Shown in pieces: positions 11,583-23,596 of a stretch of 64,000 nucleotides of DNA. The first letter of the stretch is position 1, and every line of letters begins with the position of its first letter. Both the position numbers and the translations under genes were made by a program. This DNA is from Cherax quadricarinatus (taxonomy: Eukaryota; Arthropoda; Malacostraca; Decapoda; Parastacidae): positions 1 through 64,000 of the forward strand of contig NW_027196491.1 of the NCBI RefSeq assembly GCF_038502225.1, read 5' to 3'. The notes beneath the pieces were generated by a model. That model made no database searches. It saw only the letters and a list, made by a program, of their open reading frames with translations, and had not been told where the DNA came from.

Positions 11583-12075
11583 ATATACGGTTCATAGCTC
11601 AAATCTCAACAGATAACTAATACATAATGCTGGAAAATTCAACTGTTGACAGAGTTATCTTTCAATCTCCCAGTAAATTCCGAACTTTACAAAACATCCT
11701 TCATAACACATACTTCTAAAATTCTTAATAATGACTTAAACCAATTTATTATTTTTAGTAATAGCAATAATAATGATTATCATTTCTAAAGACTGATGAA
11801 TTGGCAAAGTTCGAGAAGGAAGTAGATTACAATCTTGGGCTGTAGTCTGAGAACAATAATAGCAGTCTGAGAACAATAATACGAAAAGAACTTCAATTGA
11901 ACTTTATTGACTTAAGATTGAGGGAGACTGACATCAGTCAGTCCATCTGTCATCATTCTATCATGCAGAAGGAGACACATGTTTATGGTACATCCAACAA
12001 AATAAGCCGACTCTTGGATGTCACTACCGTCCGTGCTCCGGCTGGGTTACAAGAATCATCACCACTAGATGTAGA

Positions 12076-12160
12076 CCAAACGTGACAAGGTGTGACAAGG
12101 TGTGACAAGGTGTGACAATTGCCTATCATTTCATGATAGGCAATTGTCACACCTTGCATC
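12076..12160. repeat. Tandem 10-mers and a perfect 24-bp hairpin
   Basis: Three AAGGTGTGAC units lead into a perfect inverted repeat: arms 12106-12129 and 12133-12156 (24 bp each) with a 3-nt loop TTC. It sits in AT-rich sequence with no open frame. There is no T-run after it and this is not a bacterial context, so I do not call a terminator. Confidence 0.8.
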
Positions 12161-12300
12161 ATTATGTACTGAAATGCAATAAAATTAGTGATTTTTGAGA
12201 CATTTCACTCAGAAACATCCAAGAAATGTCAAAGAATTTTATCAACAAACTGTTCTGGAAAAATAACCTATAATCGCTGTAAATAAACCATTACCACTTT

Positions 12301-12465
12301 GTGTGTGTACTCACCTATTTGTGGTTGCAGGGGTCGAGTCACAGCTCCTGGCCCCGCCTCTTCGCTGATTGCTACTAGGTCCTCTCTCTCCCTGCCCCAT
12401 GAGCTCTATCATACCTCGCCTTAAAACTATGTATGGTTCCCGCCTCCACTACGTCACTTTCTAGG

Positions 12466-12541
<76 letters not shown>
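12301..12541 (-). repeat. LINE 3' UTR fragment flanked by (GT)n
   Basis: GTGTGTGTACTCACCTA and GGTTGCAGGGGTCGAGTCAC are the reverse complement of the LINE 3' UTR seen throughout 31-39.6 kb. The piece continues through the C-terminal codons (antisense of the YDKAHG region) and breaks off at 12468 into about 70 bp of (GT)n. The short (GT)n at the other end lies exactly where the LINE ends in GTGAGTAC. Confidence 0.7.
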
Positions 12542-12543
<2 letters not shown>

Positions 12544-12883
12544 CCAAATTAATGTCTGCATAAATAACTCATTACGATTGAGACTGGGTATAAACATGTA
12601 AATAATTCATAACCACTGTAGCTTGTTCAGTTATCATAACTTTGGGATCCAGCTCCTGGACCCATCATGTACCTCTTAATGTTTTGACAGCCGCACACAG
12701 CATGGTTATGGGCTGCATAATATGGATGTTAAATTAAGTGAAGCCTTTTACCAGGAAAATTTATACAGCACACGTGGAAAGAGATTTCTTAGTAAAAGCT
12801 TCAGAAAAAATATATCCTCATTAACAACCTCAATATTAATATTTGACCTACTGCATACACCCTTATTTCTTCCAGTGCATTAT

Positions 12884-14170
12884 CTGACACCTCGAGACAT
12901 CCCTGGTTGCTTTGTGACACCTCGAGACATCCCTGATTGCTATGTGACACCTCGAGGCATCCCTGATTGCTATGTGACACCTCGAGACATCACTGATTGC
13001 TATGTGGCACCTCGAGACATCCCTGATTGCTATGTGACACCTCGAGACATCCCTGATTGCTATGTGGCACCTCGAGACATCCCTGATTGATATGTGGCAC
13101 CTCGAGACATTCCTGATTGCTATGTGACACCTCGAGACATCCCTGATTGCTACGTGGCACCTCGAGACATCCCTGGTTGCTATGTGACACCTCGAGACAT
13201 CCCTGGCTGCTGTGTGGCACCTCGAGACATCCCTGATTGCTATGTGGCACCTAAAGACATCCCTGATTGCTACGTGGCACATCGAGACATCCCTTGTTGC
13301 TATGTGACTCCTCGAGACATCCCTGATTGCTATGTGGCACCTCGCGACATTCCTGGTTCCTATGTGACACCTCGAGAATACCTGGTTGCTATGTGGCACC
13401 TCGAGACATCCCTGGTTGCCATGTGGCACCTCGAGACATCCCTGGTTGCTATGTGGCACCTCGAGACATCCCTGATTGCTTTGTGGCACCTCGAGACATC
13501 CCTGGTTGCTATGTGACACATCGAGACATCCCTGGTTGCTATGTGACACCTCGAGACATCCCTGGTTGCTATGTGACACCTCGAGAAATCCATGATTGCT
13601 ATGTGACACCTCGAGACATTCCTAGTTCCTATGTGACACCTCGAGAATCCCTGGTTGCTATGTGGCACTTCGAGACATCCCTGGTTGCTATGTGGCACCT
13701 TGAGATATCCCTGGTTGCTATTTGACACTTCGAGACATCCCTGGTTGCTATGTAACACCTCGAGACATACCTGGTTGCTATGTGGCACCTCGAGACATCC
13801 CTGGTTGCTATGTGGCACCTCGAGGCATTCCTTGTTATGTGAAACCTCGAGACATCCCTCGTTGCTATGTGGCACCTCGAGACATCCCTGGTTACCATGT
13901 GGCACCTCGAGACATACCTGGTTGCTAAGTGGCACCTCGAGACATACCTGGTTGCTATGTGGCACCTCGAGACATCCCTGGTTGCTATATGAAACCTTGA
14001 GACATACCTGGTTGCTATGTGGCACCTCGAGACATCCCTGGTTGCTATGTGATGCCTCGAGACATCCCTGGTTGCTATGTGACACCTCGAGACATTCCTG
14101 GTTGCTATGTGACACCTCGAGACATATCTGGTTGCTACGTGGCACCTCGAGACATTCCTTGTTGCTATAT
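12884..14170. repeat. 30-bp satellite array, left block (about 43 units)
   Basis: Tandem unit CTCGAGACATCCCTGGTTGC + TATGTGACAC (30 bp), each with an XhoI-type CTCGAG palindrome. Units vary mainly at GTGACAC/GTGGCAC and GATT/GGTT. Several units are 29 bp and shift the reading frame. Because the period is ten codons, long open frames arise on both strands; I treat these as array artefacts. This block is more diverged than the right end of the second block. It ends at an LTR-like insertion. Confidence 0.95.
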
Positions 14171-14604
14171 ATTACAACCCAGGAGTCCAAATGGCCTGTT
14201 ATCCTGGGTATAAAGGGAGCAAAATAAACACAGCAGAAAACTTTTGCCTTATATTACCCTTCACCAATTTAGAACAGAAGTATGTACACTATATACACTA
14301 TGTACAGCAATAGGTATTAGTGTACTCCACGGTAAGCAAGGCAGAATAGAAGCCACTAGAGAGCAGACCGTGCTTCAACCAGCTCTAGAATGGGAATGAC
14401 CAGGGGAGACAGGAGAGTGGTACCCACATAACCTCTGCGATTGCCAAAACCATCTTCTCATTGGCTGGAACCTGGGTACTGGTTGAACGACGGGGCCCCA
14501 TCGTCAACCCACAGTCACCTGGTTCGTTTGTTGGGGGAGATAGCCTGTAAATGAGGGTGTGTACATGCGCCGAATAAAGGTTACGTACTCTTTGCATGCC
14601 ACCC
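14171..14604. mobile_element. LTR-like dispersed element inside the satellite
   Basis: About 430 bp interrupts the 30-bp array. Its reverse complement recurs at about 54640-55075, sharing GCATGCAAAGAGTA, TTATTCGGCGCATGTACACA, GAAGCACGGTCTG, TGCTGTACATAGTGT and TATCCTGGGT. On the plus strand it has a TATAAAGG-like box near 14210 and AATAAAGG near 14574, and ends in CATGCCA. Size and signals fit a solo LTR. I could not define matching target duplications or a primer-binding site, so LTR is a working label. Confidence 0.5.
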
Positions 14605-16137
14605 TAAGTGATGCCTCGAGACATCCCTTTTTGCTATGTGACACCTCGAGACATTTCTGGTTGCTATGTGATGCCTCGAGACATCCCTGGTTGCTATGTG
14701 AAACCTCGAGACATCCCTGATTGCTATGTGACACCTGGAGACATCCCTGATTGCTATGTGGCCCCTCGAGACATCCCTGGTTGCTATGTGAAACCTCGAG
14801 ACATCCCTGATTGCTATGCGGCACCTCGAGACATCCCTGGTTGCTATGTGGCAACTCGAGACATCACTGGTTGCTATGTGACACCTCGAGACATTCCTAG
14901 ATCCTACGTGACGCCTCGAGAATCCCTGGTTGCTATGTGGCACCTCGAGACATCCCTGGTTGCTATGTGGCACCTCGAGACATCCCTGGTTGCTATGTGG
15001 CACCTCGAGACATCCCTGGTTGTTATGTGGCACCTTGAGATATCCCTGGTTGCGATTTGACACTTTGAGACATCCCTGGTTGCTATGTAACACCTCGAGA
15101 CATACCTGGTTGCTATGTGGCACCTCGAGACATCCCTGGTTGCTATGTGGCGCCTCGAGGCATTCCTTGTTGCTATGTGAAACCTCGAGAAATCCCTGAT
15201 TGCTATATAACACCTCGAGACATCCCTGGTTGCTATGTGGCACCTCGAGACATCCCTGGTTGCTACGTGGCACCTCGAGACATTCCTTGTTGCTATGTGA
15301 AACCTCGAGACATCCCTGGTTGCTATGTGATGCCTCGAGACATCCCTGGTTGCTCTGTGACACCTCGAGACATCCCTGGTTGCTATGTGAAACCTCGAAC
15401 ATCCCTGGTTGCTATGTGAAACCTCGAACATCCCTGGTTGCTATGTGACACCTCGAGACATTCCTGGTTGCTATGTGACACCTCGAGACATCCCTGATTG
15501 CTATGTGGCCCCTCGAGACATCCCTGGTAGCTATGTGAAACTTTGAGACATCCATGATTGCTATGTGGCACCTCGAGACATCCCTTGTTGCTATGTGACA
15601 CCTCGAGACATCCCTGGTTGCTATGTGGCACCTCGAGACATCCCTGGTTGCTATGTGACACCTCGAGACATCCCTGGTTGCTATGTGACACCTCGAGACA
15701 TCCCTGGTTGCTATGTCGCACCTCGAGACATCCCTGGTTGCTATGTGGCACCTCGAGACATCCCTGGTTGCTATGTGACACCTCGAGACATCCCTGGTTG
15801 CTATGTGACACCTCGAGACATCCCTGGTTGCTATGTGACACCTCGAGACATCCCTGGTTGCTATGTGGCACCTCGAGACATCCCTGGTTGCTATGTGGCA
15901 CCTCGAGACATCCCTGGTTGCTATGTCACACCTCGAGACATCCCTGGTTGCTATGTGGCACCTCGAGACATCCCTGGTTGCTATGTGACACCTCGAGACA
16001 TCCCTGGTTGCTATGTCACACCTCGAGATATCCCTGGTTGCTATGTCACACCTCGAGACATCCCTGGTTGCTATGTAACACCTCGAGACATCCCTGGTTG
16101 CTATGTGACACCTCGAGACATCCCTGGTTGCTATGTA
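14605..16137. repeat. 30-bp satellite array, right block (about 51 units)
   Basis: The same 30-bp unit resumes after the LTR-like insertion. From about 15590 to 16137 units are almost identical, differing only at GTGACAC/GTGGCAC/GTCACAC, while units further left are diverged. Positions 14890-15180 repeat the series of variant units seen at 13615-13860 (a GAATCCC 29-mer, then TTGAGATATCC, TTTGACAC, GTAACAC, GACATACC, GAGGCATTCC), showing an internal duplication about 300 bp long. Confidence 0.95.
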
Positions 16138-16575
16138 GACCACAGCTGGCAGGCAGTTATTTGAACAACCCCAAATAACCTCTTTCATTAGCAATGTTGC
16201 ATCTGCAACTTGTCATTTAGAGTACCCAAGTAACAAGACCTTTCGTGGAAATCTTTAGGAAATAGAGAAACAACTTTCCTTGATACACAATTAATTCCCC
16301 ATCGTTAATCCCAAAAAATAGGAAAGAGAAAATTCATGTATTTTCCTTCTACTCGACAAATGCTCAAAAATAGATTAAAAAAAAAAACAACACTTCTCGG
16401 AGGAGGTCTCACTTCACAACTGAAATTACTCTGGCATCCATCACCACTATATCAAACACTGTCATATTTTTTTGCACATATTTCTGTAATGCAGTATTCG
16501 AGAATGATGACTAATTAAGTTCCATTAACCACTGAGCTTCGCTACTAGATTTCCTAACATTCCAGGTTCCCCATT
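16138..16575. other. Unassigned AT-rich sequence
   Basis: It lies between the satellite and the decayed Gypsy element. It could be the element's 3' LTR (minus orientation) but no second copy is in the window. Nothing else is recognised. Confidence 0.25.
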
Positions 16576-16580
16576 AAACA

Positions 16581-16810
16581 TCAACCTTTATTTTACAAAG
16601 TGGCAACACTTCTTGTTCTTCCTGAACAACACTTCATCAACCTTTATTTTACCAAGTGGCAACACTTCTTGTTCTTCCTGAACCACACTTCATCAACCTT
16701 TATTTTACCAAGTGGCGACACTTCTTGTTCTTCCTGAACCACACTTCATCAACCTTCATTTTATCAAGTGGCAACACTTCTTGTTCTTCCTGAAACACAC
16801 TTCATCAACC
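16581..16810. repeat. 56-bp tandem repeat, four copies
   Basis: The start TCAACCTTTATTTTAC recurs at 16581, 16637, 16693 and 16749, with a partial fifth at 16805, all exactly 56 bp apart. The unit includes AAGTGGCAACACTTCTTG and TTCTTCCTGAACCACACT. It lies downstream (minus strand) of the Gypsy integrase remnant and may be part of that element. Confidence 0.85.
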
Positions 16811-17039
16811 TCCACCACAGTTTCTACACTCTCGTTATACAGATTAACGTTCTCTGAACCTCACTTTTCTAGAGCTCCATCAAAGAGGTAAAGTTGTTCA
16901 TAACCCTTTTCACTTACTCATTACACATTCGACACTATATGGGTTAGTCCATTTTGGATCAAATTTCCTAGAGGCTCCTGGATTAGGACCCTAATACACT
17001 TGGACAAATAAATCAATTTTATTTCCCTCTATTTGCTTT

Positions 17040-18890
17040 TGTCAGATACTCCTTACTCTTTTTCTTGAAACTTTTCTTAATACCCTTTTTTCACTGATCT
17101 TGGTATAAGGATAAATGTTACTCGTTCTCTGGGACATTCTACTCACCACCTTCTCAGGAGTGGTACCCATATTGAGCATATAAATGCGACTTACCAAGAG
17201 AATTGGTCTCATGCAAGTACTTCGGCCATGAGTTAAGGTGGTTATTATACAATTTTCCTAGCACCGACAATTTTCCTAGCACTCACTTCTGTTATCCATT
17301 ACTACCACTTCAGATTTTCCAAGGACACATGCATATTTCTGAAAAATTCTTTGAGAATAGCTTTTGTAGTTTTGTTCCTGAAAGCATACTCAAAAATCTG
17401 GAAAAACGGTCGATCACTGTTAGACAATACCAATCATATCTCAGTGTTAGACTATTAAATCTATTGCAATTATTTTTCCTTTTCTTTAACTACTAGTAAT
17501 TCCAGCCACTTTCCTACGTAAGTGACATTCCTGGCCAATAAAAATGTTACTCGACTCTTAAAATGGTCTTATCTCATAAATGACTACCAATATTGCGTGC
17601 TTCCTGCATCAAGGACTTTGGCATAACAGCAGTCCTGTTTCCTAACGAATCTTACCTAACTATTTCACAGCAGGGTGAAGATCTGTGTCCGTTTACTTTC
17701 TGCGGGATAGATTTTCCATCAACATAGGATATCATTTCTTTCCACTGAAGATCCTTTCTTTGTTACCATTTCAATTCCTTCCGTGAAAATTTAACAAATC
17801 ATTTCTTCTTACATGAAATGTCTCATTACTTTCCTTATCCATACAACTGAGTCTGCTCAACGCACTGGTACTCGATGACAAACACCTGTTTTAGATCTTA
17901 TCTGGAAATTGTAATCCTCTCGTTTAAACACATGAATCAAACTCTGATGATCTCTAACAGTCTTAAATGGTCTTCCTCAAAGGAAATTATGGAAAAATCT
18001 ACAGGTAGCTGAATAATGTTTCTCCGGTTTAATTCTTTAGAGAAATATTCTATAGCCTCTAAAGCAGCACTTGTATATTTATAAATTGCATCTGCGTGTA
18101 ATTCAAACTATTTACTCAAATTGGCAGTGATTAATGCAAGAGCCTCCATCAGTTTTTGTTTCAAAGTGTTAAAAGTTTTTACACATTCTAGATTCCATAT
18201 AAGTTAGATGTTTTTACCCATTAAATAAGTCAAGGGTTCTGAAATCATGGCAAAATCTTGGATAAATTTTCGTTAAACGCTACACATTCCTGCGAAGCGT
18301 CTTATATATCTCTGGTTCATAGATGGTTCCTTCTCTCTAATTCCTTGCAAATTCGTGTGCATTAGTTTAATTCTTTGTTTTTAAACAACGTACTGAAGAA
18401 ATTTGATAGACTGTACCAAATGGCACTTAGAGATACTCATCAGCTTCAAACCCATATCTTGCTTTCTTATAAGTGTTAAAGATAATTTTTGCAGCATTTC
18501 CTCAAATGTATCTGAAAACAAAATAATTTCTGATCCATCCATGACTGCTTAAAGGTCACTAAACTTCCTGCATTACTCGTGAACTTCCTTCCAACTGAAC
18601 CTCTTACTATGTATCTTTCATATCCAATGAGACAAAGAACTTTTGCCACATGTTCTATCTCATCCAGTCTAGGCAAAGGCTGGATGTCTTGCTTAATATG
18701 CATATTCTCACCATGATTACCTATTCATAATTGTTTCTTTCCATCACTAAAACTATGGGGCTAAATATGTAGAAGCCGAATGTTCAAAATCCTTCTCGTT
18801 CAACATCTCCATCATATTTGTAATTATTACTTTAGCCCTCTCATGATGACTATCCTTAGAGTATTCCGTGATGCCTATATTAGTTTGAAA
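17040..18890 (-). pseudogene. Decayed Ty3/Gypsy pol (RT-RNase H-integrase)
   Basis: Minus-strand translation in shifting frames gives successive pol landmarks. These are IQPLPRLDEIE near 18690 and ILFSDTFEEMLQKL near 18510 (the palm segment after the YxDD position). Next come KCHLVQSIKFLQYVV near 18415 and RYIRRFAGMC near 18300 (connection). FIQDFAMISEPLTYLMGK follows near 18255 and CVKTFNTLKQKLMEA near 18180. RNase H start LHADA...AIEYFSK is near 18050, DHQSL near 17950, an integrase zinc-domain remnant ending FYWPGM near 17535, and TVIDRFSRFL near 17410. The order and spacing are those of Ty3/Gypsy pol. Stops and frameshifts are numerous, so it is inactive. Gag and LTRs are not identified; the homologous reading extends weakly to about 18890. 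Confidence 0.7.
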
Positions 18891-20333
18891 GAATATTTTC
18901 TTATGCAAACCACCCTGAAAATGGAACAAATCATGCAGAGATAATATTTGTGTCTTTTGTATACAGGAGAGTACCTCATTCCTCCGTTAGTGTGAACACA
19001 GAAATTGTGTGGGAATGAATCTGTGATCAAGCCATTATTTACCGTCAAATCTTTGTGTTGTTCTAGCATGGCATACCTATCCACACGTAATTGCACCCGA
19101 GGGCTACTTCCCATTTGTTCGAATTCCTGCAACTGTTTGTAACAATGAACTCTGGTTAATTAAACTCTGCACGATTGACCTATCCACTACTTTGCCAACA
19201 TATCTCCCAGTGGAAGTCTTACTCATATCACTCTCTCTCTCTCTCTCTCATTTAGGACTTTAACACCATTATTCTAAGTTTTTTTCTCATCCCTTAAGAC
19301 AAGCAATGGTCTATGGTCATGGATCATTCATGAGAAAAATAATAATCCCACAGCTAAGGCAACGAATGAAATATTCTGGACACACCAAGCCTAGACTAGA
19401 GTTCAGAAATCATCGTCATATAGAGCCATAGTGAATACACTCCCACAGGCTGAAGTTGGGATAAAGAAGAGAAGAAAAGGGCGAAATTAGAGAAAAAAGG
19501 TAATTACCCATTTTAAAAATTGTCATTATCAGTTGATTGGGAAACAATAGAAGATCGAACAGAAAATAAAGTTGTAGCAGAAGGAAGATACAAAGAAGAA
19601 GGCCAATAGGAAGTGTGTCTAAATAGACATACTTCTCAAAGTTACTGGCCCATAGTGCAGGTTTTAAGTAGAACGGTAGGCATCCTATCAAACTTTTTGT
19701 TCATCCAGAAAAAAAAATATGAGGAGTATGACTTCATCTTCATGGATCTTGTATACATAGCTAAAAACTGAATGAAATTATACTATAATTTTGGCAGTTT
19801 AATAGAAAGAAAACATACAACACAAGAGATAAAATATGGCAAAAACCATGATGTAGGCTGTTCTTAAAACCTTGGTAATATACCCGTGAAATAATTATTC
19901 ACTTGAGTAAAATATTTAATATTACTAGATTATATAATAGTCAATTTTATTTCTTTGCAAGAGTACATTGAGATTATGTATTTAAAATAATGAGTTGCAG
20001 TACAAAGAGCCACTACCATGCCTAGGCATTATGGGCGGACTTAATTTAATGGCTTACAGATTACTTAATACTAAAGAAATTTATCATAGTTTGATTAAGT
20101 TGTACAATAGTTTCAATAGTAAATATTGAAATTATATTATGGGAATATAACATTGTGAATTGTTGAAAGTAGTTTACAGTATGAGAATGTTACAATTCAG
20201 TGTATGGCAGTATCGTTTTGGGTAGGTATTTATGCTACTATGTAGTATATGGGCGTCTAGTCTTGAAGTTTTATGATTAAGTATTGAGTATTTAGTATAG
20301 GGTGAGTAAGTGACTTTTGAGAAGAGTCTTAAA
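18891..20333. other. No recognisable feature except short (CT)n
   Basis: AT-rich sequence with a short (CT)n at about 19231-19250. A frame at 18875-19132 on the minus strand could be the region upstream of the Gypsy RT, but I see no domain motif in it. Confidence 0.3.
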
Positions 20334-21275
20334 TTAATGTTCAGACCGGGTTACTCTAGTATTTTCTGGTAATGAATTCCAAATTTTGGGGCGTTTTATG
20401 TGCATAGAGTTTTTACACAGTTTGATATGGACACGGGGTACATCAAAAAGAGATCTGTGTCTTGTGTTATGGTCGTGTGTCCTGTTAAGGTTGGTGAGGA
20501 GAAGTTTGAGTGGAAGGTTTATGTTTGAGTGAGGTGTTCTGTGTATGTAGTAGGTACACGAATAAGTATGGATGTTCTTTATGGTGAGCAGATTTAGATT
20601 TTTGAATATTAGTGGAGTATGTTGTCGGGAGTGGGAATTTGTTATTCTGACTGCAGCCTTTTGCTGGGTTATTAGTGGTCTTAGGTGATTTAATGTTGTT
20701 GATCCCCATGCACAAATTCCATATGTGAGATAAGGGTAGATGAATGAATGATACAGTGCAAGGAGAGCTGATTGTGGAACATAGTACCGTATCTTTGATA
20801 GTATGCCTACTGTCCTAGAGATTTTCTTAGAAATTTGTTGTATGTGTGTCTGGAATTTGAGGCTACTGTCTAGGTGGATTCCTAGGAATTTTCCCTCTGT
20901 GAGTCTTATGATGGGTGATCCGTTTAGCGTTATGTTAAGTGGAACATTTGCAGCTCTGGTTCCAAACTGAATGAAATAGGTTTTGTCAGTATTTAGGGTA
21001 AGTTTATTAGTCATCATCCAGGTAGATATTCTCTGTAAGTCGGCATTGACAGTGTTGGCGAGTATGACTGGGTTTGGGTGAGAGAAGATGTATGTAGTGT
21101 CATCTGCAAACAATATGGGTTTGAGTAGTTTTGATGCATTCGGTAGGTCATTCATGAAAATGAGAAAGAGTGATCCAAGGATAAACACATGTATTACACT
21201 CTTAAGTTTAGTATTCCGTATTGGGACACCATAAGAGGACACAGGGTCGTACATGTATATATGAAGATCATCCAA
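20334..21275 (-). pseudogene. LINE reverse transcriptase C-terminal half
   Basis: A 313-codon open frame on the minus strand contains the RT palm and thumb. It has LFADDTTYIFSH with both palm aspartates (about residue 75), KLTLNTDKTYFIQFGT, FLGIHLDSSLKFQTHI, and LYHSFIYPYLTYGICAWGS. A C-terminal GPKIWNSLP-type tail (here RPKIWNSLPENTRVT) closes it. The order is typical of CR1/Jockey-group non-LTR retrotransposons. The RT motif B region is disrupted: GVP is followed by about 45 bp of unrelated codons before LGSLFLIFMNDLP. The C-terminus is frameshifted after TRSEH. Fingers and endonuclease are missing, so this is a 5'-truncated, inactive copy. Confidence 0.8.
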
Positions 21276-21658
21276 GTAGATTATTGCATAAAATCACACC
21301 AGAAACATAAAAAGATTTTTTTTAGTGTTCTCACCAGAATAGTTAGCTGTTACACACAACCATAGTTCTGCAGGGAATGAGCCAGTTATCTAAACTGTAT
21401 AAATTCTCATTAGACTTTATCAAAGCCTAACCCTCAGGTGTTATATTCCTGATATCCTGTTGGATCCATATAATTTCAGGTGGGTATTAACATGGTAGGG
21501 CATTTCATGAGTAAATACCAGCTTACATTTTCACAATGTCAGTCCTATCAAAGGCAAATCGCTACTCAGCTTGCCTCAGTTAAACAAGTGTTTTTCCTAC
21601 GCCTGAGTTTGCTAGTGTTCACAATTACAAGCTAGAGAGAATGAAAATATTTCAGTTA

Positions 21659-21697
<39 letters not shown>

Positions 21698-22300
21698 AAA
21701 TAATAATAAAAAAATAATAATAATTTCTGAAGCATTTTACCAATTTATACAACATTTGTTACAATTAGTTAAGTGGTTGGGTAGCTTTACTACAGTTGTC
21801 CCAGGGTCAGGGGAAGAGAAAAGACTGACAAACTCGTCAAATGGTAAGACCGGTTGCCTCGTGGTGACGGAGTATTGTTCATCGTGGATAGATTTTGTTC
21901 CAAAATTCTCTCTCCTGCTAGACGGATGCCTCCGTTGAGGTTCATGGATGGCTGCCGATATATTCATATACCAGTTCTCTCTAGCTCATAACAACATCAT
22001 ATCTCGTTAATAATGTACTGGATTAATCTAGGATAAGCGGTGTTATGTGATTTTTTTTGAAAAGCAATCTATTTTTTTTTTTTGGTGCTGGGACTGTGCT
22101 ATAATGAATCACCCTGATGTATTTTATGCAGTTTCCTCAGAACTCAGTAGCCCCCCATGCAGTGCCTTAGTGTACTTTGCAGTACCTTTGCATATTTCTC
22201 GAGTCACAAAACGGGTGAGGCTCAAACTTATATCAGGTGAGTCCTAAAATCCACAGGCTGGTTCTAATAAGATTTATATAACTAGGTATATTTATATTCG
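21276..22300. repeat. Unassigned sequence with (CTA)n microsatellite
   Basis: The stretch contains (CTA)n at about 21660-21698 followed by AT-rich (AAT)n-like sequence. No coding or element signature is seen otherwise. Confidence 0.5.
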
Positions 22301-22301
22301 A

Positions 22302-22745
22302 GGCAGCTGGCAGAGTGATTAGAGCACTGGACAGCGAGTTTTTTTTCATAACTTGTTTGCAATCACCTTATTACTATACTTCTCAGTGTGTGTGTGTAGT
22401 GTCTTCCTGTATACTCGGTTGTAAGACACTGGGGTAAAGACATTCCTCTGTTTATAGCACAGCCTTGTGGGCTTTATCCATTCTTATATTGGTGCTTTAT
22501 GTTCGATTCCCGGCGGGGTGGAAGCACTTCGACGCGTTTCCTTACACCCGTTGTCCTGTTCACCTACCAGCAAATAGATACCTGGGTATTATACGACTAG
22601 TGTAGGTTACATCCTAGGGGACAGGATTGAGGACCCTAATGGAAATAAGACAGACAGTCCTCGATGACGCACAGTGCGTCATCGATGGTGGCTAACCCTG
22701 CGGGGTTAAAAATCCGAACGAAATCTTATCTTAACTTATCTTTAT
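22302..22745 (+). mobile_element. tRNA-derived SINE (diverged)
   Basis: An A-box-like stretch GGCAGAGTGATTAGAGCAC (22309) is separated by an insertion from a B-box GTTCGATTCCCGG (22501). The family body follows: CACCTACCAGCAAATAG, ATACCTGGGTATTA, CCTAATGGAAATAAG, GACAGTCCTCGATGACG. It ends CCGAACGAAATCTTATCTTA. The body is shared with the copy at 42875-43072. The A-to-B spacing of about 190 bp is too long for Pol III transcription, so this copy is probably dead. Confidence 0.6.
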
Positions 22746-23342
22746 GTAATTCCATTCATGCAGTAAGTGAATTACTACTACTTAATATATTGACTTAGTT
22801 TACTGTGCAATTATATTTTCGTTATTTTGCCATTTTGTGTTTTAAGATTGAATTCCGCTTGATTTTTTGCAATTAATGATATATTTGACCTGCATTAAGC
22901 CCTGTTGCTCGGTAAAGTATCATAAAGTATACTTCTATCTTGTTTTAATCATACTGTGTGCTGCAGCTAGTTTACCTAAGTTTACATGTATTGTTTTGCC
23001 CATGCGTGATTTTACAATTAATTTTCTGGTATCTTAGGCAAGTTTATGTGCCTCTTTTGTCATTTTATTGCAGTCATATGTCTTTTTTTGGGCATTTTGT
23101 GGTCATGTGCCTTTTTTGGATATTTTATTGAGGGCATGTGTTTTTTTTGGGGGGGGGATATTTTGTGATCATGTGCCTTTTTTTTGGACATTTTACTGTT
23201 ACACTTTGCCTAGGTTAATTTTATGTCTCATCTTTTAATGATTTATGCTTATAAAGTTATTTTGCAAATATATAATTAATATCGCAGACAAGTGACTACA
23301 AAATTATTATAATAACCATAAGTTTTTAAGAGGTGGAACGGT
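22746..23342. repeat. T-rich spacer with degenerate tandem CATGTGCCTTTTTT
   Basis: Between about 23035 and 23215 a roughly 55-bp motif recurs (TTTATGTGCCTC / GGTCATGTGCC / GATCATGTGCC followed by T-runs and GGATATTTT or GGACATTTT). The rest is AT-rich with no recognisable content. Confidence 0.45.
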
Positions 23343-23460
23343 AAGCCAGCAGAAAGCCTCGGTCAGATAACCAAAAGCTCCAGTTGTGGGTTATCATCTG
23401 ACTAAGACCCGTTTCAAGAAACACTTGTCTTGTTCCCTGACAAACCTTACCTAACCTATG
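23343..23460 (+). repeat. Dispersed repeat, second copy
   Basis: CAGATAACCAAAAGCTCCAG, TCTGACTAAGACCCG, AAGAAACACTTGT and CCCTGACAAACCTTACC match 10530-10643. The family is unknown to me. Confidence 0.6.
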
Positions 23461-23596
23461 CAGACAAGTGTGTACATTCCCTTCTTCTCAATAGGTAAGA
23501 ATTTTTACTGGTGACAATCTTGCTTCACACAAAACAAGCTTCAGTGTGGTTATACAACATTCTCTGGCATTTGCCTCGTCTCGTTCGTGAATGTGA

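Noticed and set aside
12106..12156. Rho-independent terminator
   Set aside because: The window is eukaryotic and the hairpin has no T-run.
12884..16137. CRISPR array
   Set aside because: The units are contiguous with no spacers, in a eukaryotic context.
12863..16194. Long open frames in the 30-bp array on both strands
   Set aside because: The 30-bp period is 10 codons, so absence of stops in one unit opens the whole frame. Frames in several phases and both strands have equal quality; there is no start context or domain.
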